From NCBI RefSeq assembly GCF_020564355.1, contig NZ_JAJCRR010000003.1:248001-312000 (forward strand): a DNA stretch of 64,000 bases, read 5' to 3'. Source of the stretch: Lachnospira pectinoschiza. GTDB taxonomy: Bacteria > Bacillota > Clostridia > Lachnospirales > Lachnospiraceae. The position numbers were made by a program, and so were the translations under genes. The notes beneath the pieces are model-generated. The model made no database searches and was not told the DNA's origin. It was given only the letters and a program-made list of their open reading frames with translations. How positions within the stretch are numbered: the stretch's first letter is position 1; every line of letters begins with the position of its first letter. Below are positions 24,014 through 32,672 of the stretch, one piece after another.

Positions 24014-26131
24014 ATGGAAAATTATAATGAAGCCTTTTTCAGGGCGAAGACGAACAAAAGAGCAAGCATAACATGGGTGCTTCTGCTGATCGTTGCGTGC
24101 ATTTATTATGGCATCAAAGTCGGCACCGGAACACTGACACCGGGCTATTACGCAGCATTTGCGATTGTGGGCTGGGCAGTCTATATTGTCGGACAGGCAC
24201 TGTTGTTTATTAAAGGAATGGATTTTAAACCGTATAAATGGATTGTGGGACTGGGATATCTTGCATTTTATTCGGTCATTGCATGGACGGCACTCGACCA
24301 GATTTCATATGTGTTTATCCTGCCGTTAATTTCAATTCTGATTTTATACAAAGACCCGAAGTTTATCCGCACGATGATGTGGATTACACTTTTTGTACTG
24401 ATTTCAAGTAATGCTTATAAGGGGCTGGCAAAGGGCATGATGGATTATATGGCAAGTCCTGAATGTGCATTACAGCTGGTCATTGTAATTGGTTGTTATG
24501 TTTGTACCAATATGGCAATCAAACATCTGGTAGAATCCGATGGGGCGCTTACGCAGTCTATTAAAAGCAACTTAGAGCGCGTTGTCCGTACCGTAGAACA
24601 GGTTAAGGATGCAAGTAATGCCGTTGTAGACGGTGTAACGGTTGTCCGTGAACTGGCAGACGAGAACAGAACGGGTGCCAATGATGTTATGAAGGATATG
24701 CAGAATCTCGATGCCAACAACGGTGTCTTAAATGAAAAGACCCTTTCTTCCATGGAGATGACAAAGGTCATTGATACACAGGTCAAAGGTGTGGCTGACC
24801 TGATGGAACAGGTAGTAGACCTGATCGGGGCATCGGTTGAACATGCCAATGTGAGTGCGGGTGAACTGGTAGAGGTTGTGGAAACAACCAATAAGATGGC
24901 AGACCTTTCAAAACAGGTTGAACAGATTCTGGAAGATTTCAAGAAAGAATTTGAAAATGTAAAAGAAGAAACCAGTACAATTGAGGGCATTACCTCAAAG
25001 ACCAATTTACTGGCGTTAAATGCTTCTATCGAAGCGGCAAGAGCCGGAGAAGCCGGAAAGGGCTTTGCGGTTGTAGCCAATGAAATCCGTAATTTGAGCA
25101 GCGGCACACAGGCATCTTCTAACAGTATCATGGAAGCGCTTTCCCATCTGGAAGAAACATCCCAGAAGATGCTTGAATCCATTGCAGAAACCATTGAACT
25201 GATACAGGTTAATATTGAAAAGGTATCGAATGTCAATGTAAGTGTAACCAATATTACACAGGATGCGACAAGCCTTGGAGAAAATATCAAGGTTGTAGAC
25301 AGTGCTGTTAAAGAGGTTGAAAGTTCAAACCGCACGCTGACGGAAAACATGAATCAGGTCGGTGAAGTCATGGAAATCATGACACAGAGCATCAGTGGTG
25401 CAGAACTGACGACAAAGACGATGTTAAGTAAATATGAAGCCAGTGCAAAGAGTGCCATGGATATTGAAGGTGTAGTTGGTAAGCTGATGCGTGAACTGGG
25501 TGTTGGCGGATTTATGGGTGTTCAGGATATTAAACAGGGCATGAAGATTTCTATAGCTTTTGGGGATGCCGGCGGTAAGAAAGATGAATATCTGGGTGAA
25601 GTCGTAGACTGTATTGATAAAGATATTTTTGTAACACTGGATAGTAAGAGCGGACAGGCAGTTGATAAGCGTGACAGAAATGCGTTCTGTCGGTTAAATA
25701 TTGTTGTGGATAATGTATTGTACTGCTGGGAGCACGTAGCAGTACAATACAGCAGACATGGCGAAAAGGGTCAGTTTAAGCTGAGCATTGAAACCAATCC
25801 ACAGGTATTTAACAGAAGAAAATATCCGCGTATGCCGCTGGATAACAGATGTACAATCCGTATCAGCGGACAGGATACAGCTTATGACGGCAAGATGGTC
25901 AATATCAGTGCCAATGGTTTCGCATTTTCAGTAAACGATTCTGTATTTGAGCGTGCGAAGGGCAAAAATGTTACACTGGACGTTCAGGGCTTTGATGTGT
26001 TAGGCGATAAACCGCTGGAAGGCTGTGTTATCCGCTGTTCTAATAATGATGGAGAATATATTATCGGCTGCAGAATGCCGGAAGACAGCGAAGCAATTAA
26101 GGATTATGTAAGTAAGAATTACTGCGAATAA
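24014..26131 (+). CDS. Chemoreceptor fused to YcgR/PilZ c-di-GMP-binding domain (paralogue 2)
   Basis: 705 residues, with the same architecture as the gene at 20718-22841: about six membrane segments up to residue 175, signalling coiled coil with tip [20 protein letters not shown], a YcgR-like domain ([18 protein letters not shown]) and a PilZ domain (RRKYPRMPL and NISANGF). AAAGGAG precedes the ATG at 24014. The two genes diverge from a 200-bp region that also feeds the esterase gene, and must be an old duplication, as they differ throughout the sensor part. Upstream, TATACT at about 23970 may be a -10 site, but its -35 is weak. I see no sigma-D-type motor promoter. Confidence 0.9.
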   Translation: MENYNEAFFRAKTNKRASITWVLLLIVACIYYGIKVGTGTLTPGYYAAFAIVGWAVYIVGQALLFIKGMDFKPYKWIVGLGYLAFYSVIAWTALDQISYVFILPLISILILYKDPKFIRTMMWITLFVLISSNAYKGLAKGMMDYMASPECALQLVIVIGCYVCTNMAIKHLVESDGALTQSIKSNLERVVRTVEQVKDASNAVVDGVTVVRELADENRTGANDVMKDMQNLDANNGVLNEKTLSSMEMTKVIDTQVKGVADLMEQVVDLIGASVEHANVSAGELVEVVETTNKMADLSKQVEQILEDFKKEFENVKEETSTIEGITSKTNLLALNASIEAARAGEAGKGFAVVANEIRNLSSGTQASSNSIMEALSHLEETSQKMLESIAETIELIQVNIEKVSNVNVSVTNITQDATSLGENIKVVDSAVKEVESSNRTLTENMNQVGEVMEIMTQSISGAELTTKTMLSKYEASAKSAMDIEGVVGKLMRELGVGGFMGVQDIKQGMKISIAFGDAGGKKDEYLGEVVDCIDKDIFVTLDSKSGQAVDKRDRNAFCRLNIVVDNVLYCWEHVAVQYSRHGEKGQFKLSIETNPQVFNRRKYPRMPLDNRCTIRISGQDTAYDGKMVNISANGFAFSVNDSVFERAKGKNVTLDVQGFDVLGDKPLEGCVIRCSNNDGEYIIGCRMPEDSEAIKDYVSKNYCE

Positions 26132-26209
26132 GATGCAGTACAAGCAGGATAACCCTCTGTTTACAGATATTGGTTTATAAAAAACTAGTGTGAACAGATG
26201 GCTTAGGTT

Positions 26210-26239
26210 TGTATAAATATTCACATTTTCCACATACTA
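26210..26239 (+). promoter_or_regulatory. Sigma-G-like sporulation promoter of spoVT
   Basis: TGTATA (26210-26215) and CATACTA (26233-26239) are 17 bases apart and fit the forespore sigma-G pattern, the same factor that drives spoVT in Bacillus subtilis. The leader of about 100 bases contains GCTTTATT pairing with AATAAAGC (26264-26308). Confidence 0.65.
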
Positions 26240-26342
26240 ACTCCAAAGCTAATATATAGCAAAAAGAGCGGCTTTATTGATTTGAACAGACATAGATTAA
26301 TAAAGCTGCCGGCCCAAATATAGCATTGGAGGAAAGCAGATT

Positions 26343-26891
26343 ATGAAAGCGACAGGCATTGTAAGAAGAATCGATGATTTGGGGAGAATTGTCATTCCCA
26401 AAGAAATCAGAAGAACGCTTCGCATCCGGGAGACAGACCCGCTTGAAATATTTACCGATAAAGAGGGTGAGATAATCTTAAAAAAATATTCACCCATCGG
26501 AGAGCTGGGGGCTTTTGCCAAAGAGTATGCGGAGTCGCTTGCGCAGACAACAGGGCATACCGTCTGCGTTTCGGACCGCGACCAGATTATTGCGGCAGCA
26601 GGTCCGGATAAAAAGGACATGATAAAAAAGAATATCACGAAAAAAATGGAGCAGCTTTTAGATAACAGAAGCACACTTGTTGCGGCAAGCGGGGACAGGG
26701 AGTTTGTGCCGGTTGCGGAGAATCTGGAAGAAGAATATAAGGAACAGGCATTAAGTCCGATTATCTGTGCCGGGGATGTACTCGGAGCAGTGATTATTAC
26801 GACAAAAGACGGTAAAATACATTTTACGGATACTGAAAAAGCACTGGCTGCAGCAGCAGCTGATTTTTTAGGAAGACAGATGGAATCTTGA
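26343..26891 (+). CDS. spoVT: Stage V sporulation protein T
   Basis: 182 residues, the normal length. The N-terminal AbrB-type swapped-hairpin DNA-binding domain reads MKATGIVRRIDDLGRIVIPK followed by EIRRTLRIRETDPLEIF; the remaining 120 residues form the GAF-like domain of SpoVT. It regulates forespore genes late in sporulation. TTGGAGGAAAG precedes the start. A sigma-G-like promoter lies about 105 bases upstream. The gene starts a run of sporulation and housekeeping genes that continues to ftsH. Confidence 0.95.
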   Translation: MKATGIVRRIDDLGRIVIPKEIRRTLRIRETDPLEIFTDKEGEIILKKYSPIGELGAFAKEYAESLAQTTGHTVCVSDRDQIIAAAGPDKKDMIKKNITKKMEQLLDNRSTLVAASGDREFVPVAENLEEEYKEQALSPIICAGDVLGAVIITTKDGKIHFTDTEKALAAAAADFLGRQMES

Positions 26892-26921
26892 TTGTGGAAT
26901 TTAAGGGAGTATAAAAAACAG

Positions 26922-27434
26922 ATGAAAAATCAAGAGTATTTAAAAGAAACGTATGAATGGAAGGACCTGCTGGCAATTGTGCATAAGCTGCGCCAGCCGG
27001 ACGGCTGTCCGTGGGACAGCACGCAGACCTATGAGAGCATGAAAAAATGTGTGGCCGATGAAGCCGCAGAGGTTGTGGAAGCCGTAGACAACGAGGATTT
27101 TATCAATCTGAGGGAAGAACTCGGCGATTTAATGCTTCAGGTGCTGATGTATGCGGAAATTGCGCAGGAACGGCAGGAATTTACATTGGATGATGTTATT
27201 GACGAGCTGGCAAAGAAACTGGTCAGAAGACATCCGAATGTATTTGGCGATGAAGAAATGTCAAGGACACCCGGTGAAGGATTAAGCGTGTGGAAACGCG
27301 TTAAAAAAGAAGAAAAGCTGGGACGGTTAAAAGAGTACGAAAAGATGTATGAACAGGGGAAAATCCCTTTGAAGGCACTTGAAAAACAGCGGGAGAAATG
27401 CCGCATTTTAGAGGCACAGGAAGGCGCAGAGTAG
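26922..27434 (+). CDS. mazG: MazG-type nucleoside triphosphate pyrophosphohydrolase
   Basis: 170 residues, a single MazG domain rather than the two of Escherichia coli MazG. The magnesium-binding motif is present as DEAAEVVEA and EELGDLMLQVL (EExxE and ExxD pattern), and CPWDSTQTYESM is the family's N-terminal block. It hydrolyses NTPs, removing unusual or excess nucleotides. AGGGAG lies 12 bases before the ATG; an earlier GTG-type start at 26892 is possible. It begins 30 bases after spoVT. In Bacillus subtilis mazG also sits downstream of spoVT and upstream of the yabO (rqcP)-yabP-yabQ group, matching this order. Confidence 0.93.
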   Translation: MKNQEYLKETYEWKDLLAIVHKLRQPDGCPWDSTQTYESMKKCVADEAAEVVEAVDNEDFINLREELGDLMLQVLMYAEIAQERQEFTLDDVIDELAKKLVRRHPNVFGDEEMSRTPGEGLSVWKRVKKEEKLGRLKEYEKMYEQGKIPLKALEKQREKCRILEAQEGAE

Positions 27435-27525
27435 GCGTGCGTTGGCATTTTTACTAAATTTTTGACGGGATTTCATTACAAAACCCTTGAAATGCCGTGA
27501 AAATGCCTAAAATAGGCGGTTTGTA

Positions 27526-27554
27526 TTGACAAAAGCTGTAAAAAAGTTTATAAA
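27526..27554 (+). promoter_or_regulatory. Strong promoter of hup
   Basis: TTGACA (27526-27531) and TATAAA (27549-27554) are exactly 17 bases apart, close to consensus, which suits an abundant nucleoid protein. Confidence 0.8.
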
Positions 27555-27608
27555 TGATTTTGTTGGGGAAATCCAATAGAAATATACTGATTGAGGAGAG
27601 AAATTCAC

Positions 27609-27884
27609 ATGAATAAGACTGAGTTAGTTGCAGCAATTGCTGACAAGACTGAATTATCTAAAAAAGACAGCGAAAAGGCATTAAAGGCATTTATCGATGT
27701 TGTAGGCGAAGAATTAAAGAAGGGCGAAAAAATCCAGTTAGTTGGTTTCGGTACTTTTGAAGTAACTGAAAGAGCAGCAAGAACAGGTAAGAACCCACAG
27801 ACAGGCAAGGAAATTAAGATTGCAGCCTGCAAGGCACCTAAGTTTAAGGCTGGTAAGGCTTTAAAGGATGCTGTAAACGCTTAA
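27609..27884 (+). CDS. hup: DNA-binding protein HU
   Basis: 91 residues, the standard HU length. [18 protein letters not shown] is the dimerisation helix pair, [20 protein letters not shown] the arm that bends around DNA with its conserved RxGxNPxTG, and [12 protein letters not shown] the end helix. It compacts and bends DNA throughout the nucleoid. GGAGAG stands before the ATG at 27609. It is a single-gene unit with its own strong promoter and terminator, although it lies between mazG and rqcP as in other Bacillota. Confidence 0.97.
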   Translation: MNKTELVAAIADKTELSKKDSEKALKAFIDVVGEELKKGEKIQLVGFGTFEVTERAARTGKNPQTGKEIKIAACKAPKFKAGKALKDAVNA

Positions 27885-27908
27885 CTTAAGGCAAAAGAGA
27901 ATCTAAGG

Positions 27909-27952
27909 CTGCCGTGCCGCCGATTGTATAATCGCGGGTGCGGCAGTTTTTT
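27909..27952 (+). terminator. Terminator after hup
   Basis: CTGCCG (27909-27914) pairs with CGGCAG (27941-27946) and CGAT with ATCG around a TGTATA loop, followed by T6. It should end the hup transcript before rqcP. Confidence 0.85.
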
Positions 27953-28004
27953 CATATGTGCGCCTGGCGGGGCTGCCGCCGGGATACAGCAAAAAGGAGC
28001 AGCG

Positions 28005-28244
28005 ATGAGATTAGATAAATATTTAAAGGTATCCAGACTGATTAAGCGCCGTACCGTGGCAAATGAGGCGTGTGATGCGGGCAGGGTTGTGATTAACGGA
28101 AAAGTGGCAAAGGCATCGGCAGATGTAAAAGCCGGTGACGTGATTGAAATCGCATTTGGCAATAAGTCTGTGAAAGTCCGTGTAACCGATGTAAAGGATA
28201 CTGTCAAAAAAGAAGAAGCAGCAGATATGTTTGAATATCTGTAG
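28005..28244 (+). CDS. rqcP: S4-domain RNA-binding protein RqcP (YabO)
   Basis: 79 residues, almost all one S4 RNA-binding domain: MRLDKYLKVSRLIKRRTVAN, then GRVVINGKVAKASADVKAGDVIEI. In Bacillus subtilis RqcP works with RqcH on stalled 50S subunits to add alanine tails to incomplete proteins; MutS2 (RqcU), which splits the stalled ribosomes, is also encoded in this window at 47969. GGAG stands five bases before the ATG at 28005; the open frame extends upstream without a start site. It leads into yabP and yabQ, as in other Bacillota. Confidence 0.9.
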   Translation: MRLDKYLKVSRLIKRRTVANEACDAGRVVINGKVAKASADVKAGDVIEIAFGNKSVKVRVTDVKDTVKKEEAADMFEYL

Positions 28245-28308
28245 GCGGTTCTGAAATCATGCGGGCAGACATATACTGATACAATCAAGTATCAGGATGG
28301 AGGCCGTT

Positions 28309-28596
28309 ATGGAAGAAAAAGTAAAACAGAAGCGTCTGCATAAAATGCACATGGAAAACCGCAATAAGCTGGAAATGACGGGTATCGTCGATGTCATTTC
28401 TTTTGATTTAAATAAAGTTATTCTGGAATCCGACTGCGGCATGATTACGATTAAAGGTGCAAATCTGCATGTCAGCCGGCTGTCCGTGGAAAAAGGAGAA
28501 CTGGATATTGACGGTACGATTGAAAGCTATGCCTATTCCGAGGTAAATTCCTATGCCAAAAAGGGAGAATCCATGCTTGGAAGGCTGTTTCGATGA
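28309..28596 (+). CDS. yabP: Sporulation protein YabP
   Basis: 95 residues. The family's core is visible: NRNKLEMTGIVDVISFDLNK, then LESDCGMITIKGANLHVSRL and KGELDIDGTIESYAYSE. YabP is made in the mother cell under sigma-E and takes part in the spore-coat or engulfment stage; its exact activity is unknown. GGAGG lies five bases before the ATG at 28309, so the ATG at 28297 is rejected. Its stop overlaps the yabQ start by four bases, which implies coupled translation. Confidence 0.92.
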   Translation: MEEKVKQKRLHKMHMENRNKLEMTGIVDVISFDLNKVILESDCGMITIKGANLHVSRLSVEKGELDIDGTIESYAYSEVNSYAKKGESMLGRLFR

Positions 28597-29021
28597 TTGC
28601 AAAATTAATCTGGTGGGAGGGCAGGACATTATTGTCGGCACTCTTTTTAGGAATGGTGCTGGCATTAGAATATGACTGTATCCGTATCTTCAGACGCGTA
28701 ATCCGTCATAAAAATATATGGGTGATGTCGGCAGAAGATATTTTGTACTGGATATATGCGGCAGTTACCGTATTCTGCATGACCTATGAAGTAAATGACG
28801 GTATTTTAAGAGGTTTTCTGGTGACAGGTTTTTTGGCAGGGGCGGTTTTATACCGGTATGCATTTGGCACATTTTTTGTAAAATACACTACAAAATTCAT
28901 AAATTTATGTTTAAAGCCATTGAAAAAAGCACTCTGTTTGATTAAAATAGGAGTACATAAAATAACAGGCTGCATCAAAGCGGCGGCTGTAAGGAAAAGG
29001 GGGCAGGGCAATGAAGTTTGA
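28593..29021 (+). CDS. yabQ: Sporulation membrane protein YabQ
   Basis: 142 residues with three or four hydrophobic segments in the first 100 residues and a basic cytoplasmic tail. The LGMVLALEYDCIRIFRRV and AEDILYWIYAAVTVF stretches match YabQ, an outer-forespore-membrane protein needed for cortex formation. The start overlaps yabP and the end overlaps divIC by 11 bases, so yabP, yabQ and divIC form one translationally coupled unit. Confidence 0.92.
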   Translation: MIAKLIWWEGRTLLSALFLGMVLALEYDCIRIFRRVIRHKNIWVMSAEDILYWIYAAVTVFCMTYEVNDGILRGFLVTGFLAGAVLYRYAFGTFFVKYTTKFINLCLKPLKKALCLIKIGVHKITGCIKAAAVRKRGQGNEV

Positions 29022-29337
29022 AACACGCAGGGAAAGAGAAACAAGAAGAAAGCGGCAGAAACAGTCAGCAATTTTAGGCATGGTGCTTGCATTTGCCCTT
29101 GTCATGATTATGGGCGCTGTGATCTGGAGCGGCAAGCGGACACTGGAAAAGCAGAATAAAGAATATCAGGCACGCGTGGCACAGCTGCAGGAGCAGGTGG
29201 AAGAACAGCAGAACCGGTCTGATGAGATTGATGAATATAAAAAGTATATCCAGACCAAAAAATTTGCAGAAGAAGTTGCAAAGGACAAATTCGGCATGAT
29301 TTATCCGGATGAACTGGTATTTAAACCGGAAAACTAA
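29011..29337 (+). CDS. divIC: Septum formation initiator, DivIC/FtsB family
   Basis: 108 residues. A basic cytoplasmic N-terminus (RRERETRRKRQKQ), one membrane helix (about 20-41), a coiled coil with heptads (QNKEYQARVAQLQEQVEEQQ) and the short conserved C-terminus (EEVAKDKFGMIYPDELVF) make up the standard plan. DivIC joins FtsL and DivIB in the division complex. It sits between yabQ and spoIIE, the same place as in Bacillus subtilis, although the S1-domain gene found there between divIC and spoIIE is absent here. Confidence 0.92.
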   Translation: MKFETRRERETRRKRQKQSAILGMVLAFALVMIMGAVIWSGKRTLEKQNKEYQARVAQLQEQVEEQQNRSDEIDEYKKYIQTKKFAEEVAKDKFGMIYPDELVFKPEN

Positions 29338-29363
29338 TAAAATATTGTGACAGGTTACACTAC

Positions 29364-29396
29364 CTGACAAAAACTGCACAAAACAGCGTCTATAAT
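29364..29396 (+). promoter_or_regulatory. Spo0A-type promoter of spoIIE (21-bp spacer)
   Basis: CTGACA (29364-29369) and TATAAT (29391-29396) are 21 bases apart. TGACAAA (29365-29371) overlaps the -35 and fits the Spo0A box TGNCRAA. In Bacillus subtilis the spoIIE and spoIIG promoters likewise have sigma-A hexamers separated by 21-22 bases and need phosphorylated Spo0A. Confidence 0.7.
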
Positions 29397-29429
29397 AGGC
29401 AGAAAAATGCCAGAAGCAGGAGGGGCTGT

Positions 29430-30554
29430 ATGAGTGAAAGGGTGCAGGATTATGTAGTGGACTATTCCGTAACAAAGCTGGAGGAAACCGCCAGGACATT
29501 CAGACGTCTTGGCGAAGCGTATGAAAACGCTTCGGAACCGCAAAAAAGCGGTACCGGAATTTCCAAACAGCTTTTTTTAGTTGCGGATGTACTGGAAGAA
29601 TGTATGACTATGTATGTGCATACGGAAGACGGAAAAAAAGATTTTGTCAGGGAACTGACACGCAAATGTTTCGTGAACGGGATACGCATAAAAAACGTAC
29701 AGCATTTGTCAAAAAAAAATGGCAGAAATGCCATTGTGTTTCAGGCAAGGACTGTGGGCAGAAGCTGTGTGGCAGCAAAAAAAGTTGTTCCGGTGCTTAC
29801 AGAAGTGCTGCGGAGCGGATATTATCCGGATGATTCCAACCGCCGGATTATCAATGAAGAATATCATCAGTACATTTTTATTCAGGAAGACCGGTTTAAA
29901 CTGCTCAGTGGTGTGGCAAGAATGAATAAGGGAAAAAGTCATTTTAATGGGGATAACTTTCTGATTTCGCGGTTAGAATGTGGAAAAGCCATCGCTGCGA
30001 TTGCAGACGGCATGGGCAGCGGAAAACGTGCTTACATTGAAAGCCGTATGGTCATTGAACTGATGGAAAACTGTATTGATGCCGGGTTTGATGAAAAAGC
30101 ATCCATTGATCTGATTAATTCTGCGTATATTGCAGGCGGCGGAACGGGAAATCCGGTAACAATGGACATGAGTGTGATAGACTGCCAGTCGGGGTATATG
30201 CACTGTATGAAGCTGGGTGCGGTATCCACCTTTATCAGGCGGGACAAGTGGGTGGAGATTATCCAGTCAACGACACTGCCGATGGGGGTGTTAGAACAGG
30301 TCGATTATGACTGCACGACAAAGAAACTCTATGACGGCGATTATATTGTTATGGTCAGTGACGGAGTACTGGATAATATTCCGTGTGTGAATAAAGAGGA
30401 ACGCATGGCACAGATGATTCATGCCCTGACGATACGGGAACCGTCCGCAATGGCAGAGAAACTTCTGGAACAGTCGCTTGCCTATAATGATATGAAAGCA
30501 TCGGATGACTGTACGGTTTTGGTACTGGGCCTGTTTGACACCTATGAAAAATGA
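29430..30554 (+). CDS. spoIIE: SpoIIE-type PP2C phosphatase lacking the membrane domain
   Basis: 374 residues, against about 820 in Bacillus subtilis. The protein begins in what is normally the central regulatory region and continues into the PP2C phosphatase: AIADGMGSGKRAY, MVSDGVLDN and SDDCTVLVLGL carry the metal-binding aspartates. No membrane helix precedes them, and only 92 bases separate it from divIC, so the ten-helix N-terminus is truly missing. SpoIIE dephosphorylates SpoIIAA to release sigma-F in the forespore. AGGAGG precedes the start. Position between divIC and tilS confirms orthology. How it reaches the septum without membrane helices is open. Confidence 0.9.
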   Translation: MSERVQDYVVDYSVTKLEETARTFRRLGEAYENASEPQKSGTGISKQLFLVADVLEECMTMYVHTEDGKKDFVRELTRKCFVNGIRIKNVQHLSKKNGRNAIVFQARTVGRSCVAAKKVVPVLTEVLRSGYYPDDSNRRIINEEYHQYIFIQEDRFKLLSGVARMNKGKSHFNGDNFLISRLECGKAIAAIADGMGSGKRAYIESRMVIELMENCIDAGFDEKASIDLINSAYIAGGGTGNPVTMDMSVIDCQSGYMHCMKLGAVSTFIRRDKWVEIIQSTTLPMGVLEQVDYDCTTKKLYDGDYIVMVSDGVLDNIPCVNKEERMAQMIHALTIREPSAMAEKLLEQSLAYNDMKASDDCTVLVLGLFDTYEK

Positions 30555-30569
30555 GAATATAATTGTTTT

Positions 30570-32123
30570 ATGGTAAAGAAAATATACAAATATATACAGG
30601 AACACCGGATGTTAGAAAATACAGGCATCCTTGTTGCCGGCTTGTCCGGCGGTGCGGATTCGGTATGTCTGGTGGCTGTTTTAAAAGAAATTATAGAAAA
30701 AGAACAACTGGATATCCGTCTTCTGGCGGTGCATGTCAATCACGGAATCCGCGGAACAGAGGCAGAACGGGATGAGCAGTTTGCGAAGCAGCTTTGCAGA
30801 CAGTTATCGGTGGAATATATAAGCCGCAGGGTGGATGTGCCGTCTGTGGCACACCAGGAGAAGCTGTCAGAGGAAGAGGCGGGAAGAATCCTGCGCTACC
30901 GCATTTTTAAGGAAATTGCCACGCAGCAGGAAAAGCATACAGGCAGAAAAGTAAAAATCGCCGTGGCACACCATCAGAATGACCAGGCTGAAACCGTACT
31001 GATGAATCTGGTACGGGGCAGCAGCCTGCGCGGAATTTGTGGAATCCGTCCGGTGCGGGACAATATTATCCGTCCGCTCTTATGTGTGAGCCGTGCACAG
31101 ATTGAGGAATATCTGACATTGCAAGGACTTTCTTATGTGACGGACAGCACCAATGAGGAACTGGTGTATACAAGAAATAAAATACGCCGGGAACTGATTC
31201 CGTATCTTGAGAAGAATCTGAATCCCAATGCCGTACAGAAACTGACGGAACTGGCAGATAGCGTTTTGCAGGCGGAAGAATATATTGAACAGCAGGCGGC
31301 AGGGCTGTATGAAAAGGCGGTTATTTTACAGCCGCAGGAAAATCCGTCAAAACCGTCCGTAAAGTTGTCTGTAAAGGCGCTGGTTTCTGCACCGCCGGTT
31401 TTACAGCAGTATGCTATCCGGCGGGCAATAGAAGCGGCAGCCAATGGTGCAAAAGATATTTACAGGGTACATGTCGGGGCAGTGCAGGAGCTTCTTGAAC
31501 ATTCTGTCGGAAAATGTGTGAGCCTGCCGTATGGGCTGGTGGCGGTAAGGGGATATGATGAAATTACGATTGCGCGGAACAAAACGGCACACCTCGACAG
31601 CAGAAAGCAGTGTGGCGGTATACACGGCGGTACAGAGCAATGCGGAAGTATGCCGCAAAATCCGGCTGACAGTGCGGTGCAGATGCCGGATTTACGGGAA
31701 TTTGAAAAAATATGGCGTGGGAAGAGAATAACTATTCCTGTCAATGAGCCGGTGTATTTTACACGGGTAAACGAATGCCGTAAGGCAGTGGTCATTTTAG
31801 AACAGGGCAGCTTATCAGAAATTTATGGAAATAACGACTATACGAAACTCTTTGATTATGATAAAATAAAGGATAATTTTTCTTTTCGTTTCCGGAAAAC
31901 GGCAGATTTTATAAGGATTGACAGGAATGGCACGAAAAAGACCTTAAAAAAAGAACTGATTGATAAGAAAGTGCCAAGGCAGGTAAGAGATGCGGTTCTT
32001 CTGCTTGCCGTATCCAATGAGATATTGTGGGCGGCAGGTGTCAGACGAAGCAGTGCCGGGCTGGTTACGGATTCGACTCAAAGGATATTAAAAATAAGCG
32101 TAGTAATGCAGGAGGATAAATGA
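30570..32123 (+). CDS. tilS: tRNA(Ile)-lysidine synthetase
   Basis: 517 residues. The PP-loop ATP-pyrophosphatase motif SGGADS is at about residues 29-34, followed by VHVNHGIRGTEAERDEQF and AVAHHQNDQAETVLMNLVRGS, the standard TilS blocks; a C-terminal domain with KVPRQVRDAVLLL completes it. It converts C34 of tRNA-Ile(CAU) to lysidine so that AUA is read as isoleucine. It starts 15 bases after spoIIE. The ribosome binding site is weak, so translation may be coupled. A slightly long insert around residues 340-380, rich in Gln and Cys, is a local peculiarity. Confidence 0.95.
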   Translation: MVKKIYKYIQEHRMLENTGILVAGLSGGADSVCLVAVLKEIIEKEQLDIRLLAVHVNHGIRGTEAERDEQFAKQLCRQLSVEYISRRVDVPSVAHQEKLSEEEAGRILRYRIFKEIATQQEKHTGRKVKIAVAHHQNDQAETVLMNLVRGSSLRGICGIRPVRDNIIRPLLCVSRAQIEEYLTLQGLSYVTDSTNEELVYTRNKIRRELIPYLEKNLNPNAVQKLTELADSVLQAEEYIEQQAAGLYEKAVILQPQENPSKPSVKLSVKALVSAPPVLQQYAIRRAIEAAANGAKDIYRVHVGAVQELLEHSVGKCVSLPYGLVAVRGYDEITIARNKTAHLDSRKQCGGIHGGTEQCGSMPQNPADSAVQMPDLREFEKIWRGKRITIPVNEPVYFTRVNECRKAVVILEQGSLSEIYGNNDYTKLFDYDKIKDNFSFRFRKTADFIRIDRNGTKKTLKKELIDKKVPRQVRDAVLLLAVSNEILWAAGVRRSSAGLVTDSTQRILKISVVMQEDK

Positions 32124-32124
32124 A

Positions 32125-32652
32125 ATGGAACAGCACCATATCAGTGTGATGATATCAGAGGAAGAAATTGAAAAGAGAGTGTGTGAACTGGCAGCCCAGA
32201 TCAGCAGTGATTTTGCAGGGGAAACCGTAAAACTGATCTGCATTTTAAAGGGCAGTGCTTTTTTTGCGTGTGAACTCGCAAAAAGAATTACCGTGCCGGT
32301 AATGATTGATTTTATGCAGGTATCCAGCTATGGAAGCGGCACGGTATCAAGCGGAACAGTTCAGATTAAAAAAGACCTGGACGAGCCGTTAAAAGATGAA
32401 AATGTTATCATTGTTGAAGACATCATTGATTCCGGAAATACATTGTCAAGACTTGTTCCGATGTTACAGGAACGCGGACCGAAAGATTTACGGATCTGTA
32501 CACTGCTTAGCAAGCCGGAGCGCCGCGAAGTAGAAATAGATGTTGCTTATAACGGATTTGAAATTCCGGATAAATTTGTAGTCGGATATGGACTCGATTA
32601 TGACCAGCATTACAGAAATCTGCCATATGTCGGTGTAATCGAAAGTGAATAA
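32125..32652 (+). CDS. hpt: Hypoxanthine phosphoribosyltransferase
   Basis: 175 residues, the usual length. The PRPP-binding motif [15 protein letters not shown] is intact, as are [11 protein letters not shown] and [12 protein letters not shown]. It salvages hypoxanthine and guanine to IMP and GMP. It starts one base after the tilS stop, with AGGAGG at the end of tilS, so the two are coupled. The order tilS, hpt, ftsH is a hallmark of Bacillota genomes. Confidence 0.96.
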   Translation: MEQHHISVMISEEEIEKRVCELAAQISSDFAGETVKLICILKGSAFFACELAKRITVPVMIDFMQVSSYGSGTVSSGTVQIKKDLDEPLKDENVIIVEDIIDSGNTLSRLVPMLQERGPKDLRICTLLSKPERREVEIDVAYNGFEIPDKFVVGYGLDYDQHYRNLPYVGVIESE

Positions 32653-32672
32653 AGAAGAAAGAGGAGGAAAAG

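Noticed and set aside
24496-25350. A 284-codon open frame on the minus strand
   Set aside because: It lies wholly antisense to the second PilZ chemoreceptor; its Ser/Thr/Leu-rich translation is the mirror of the coiled coil and it has no start signal.
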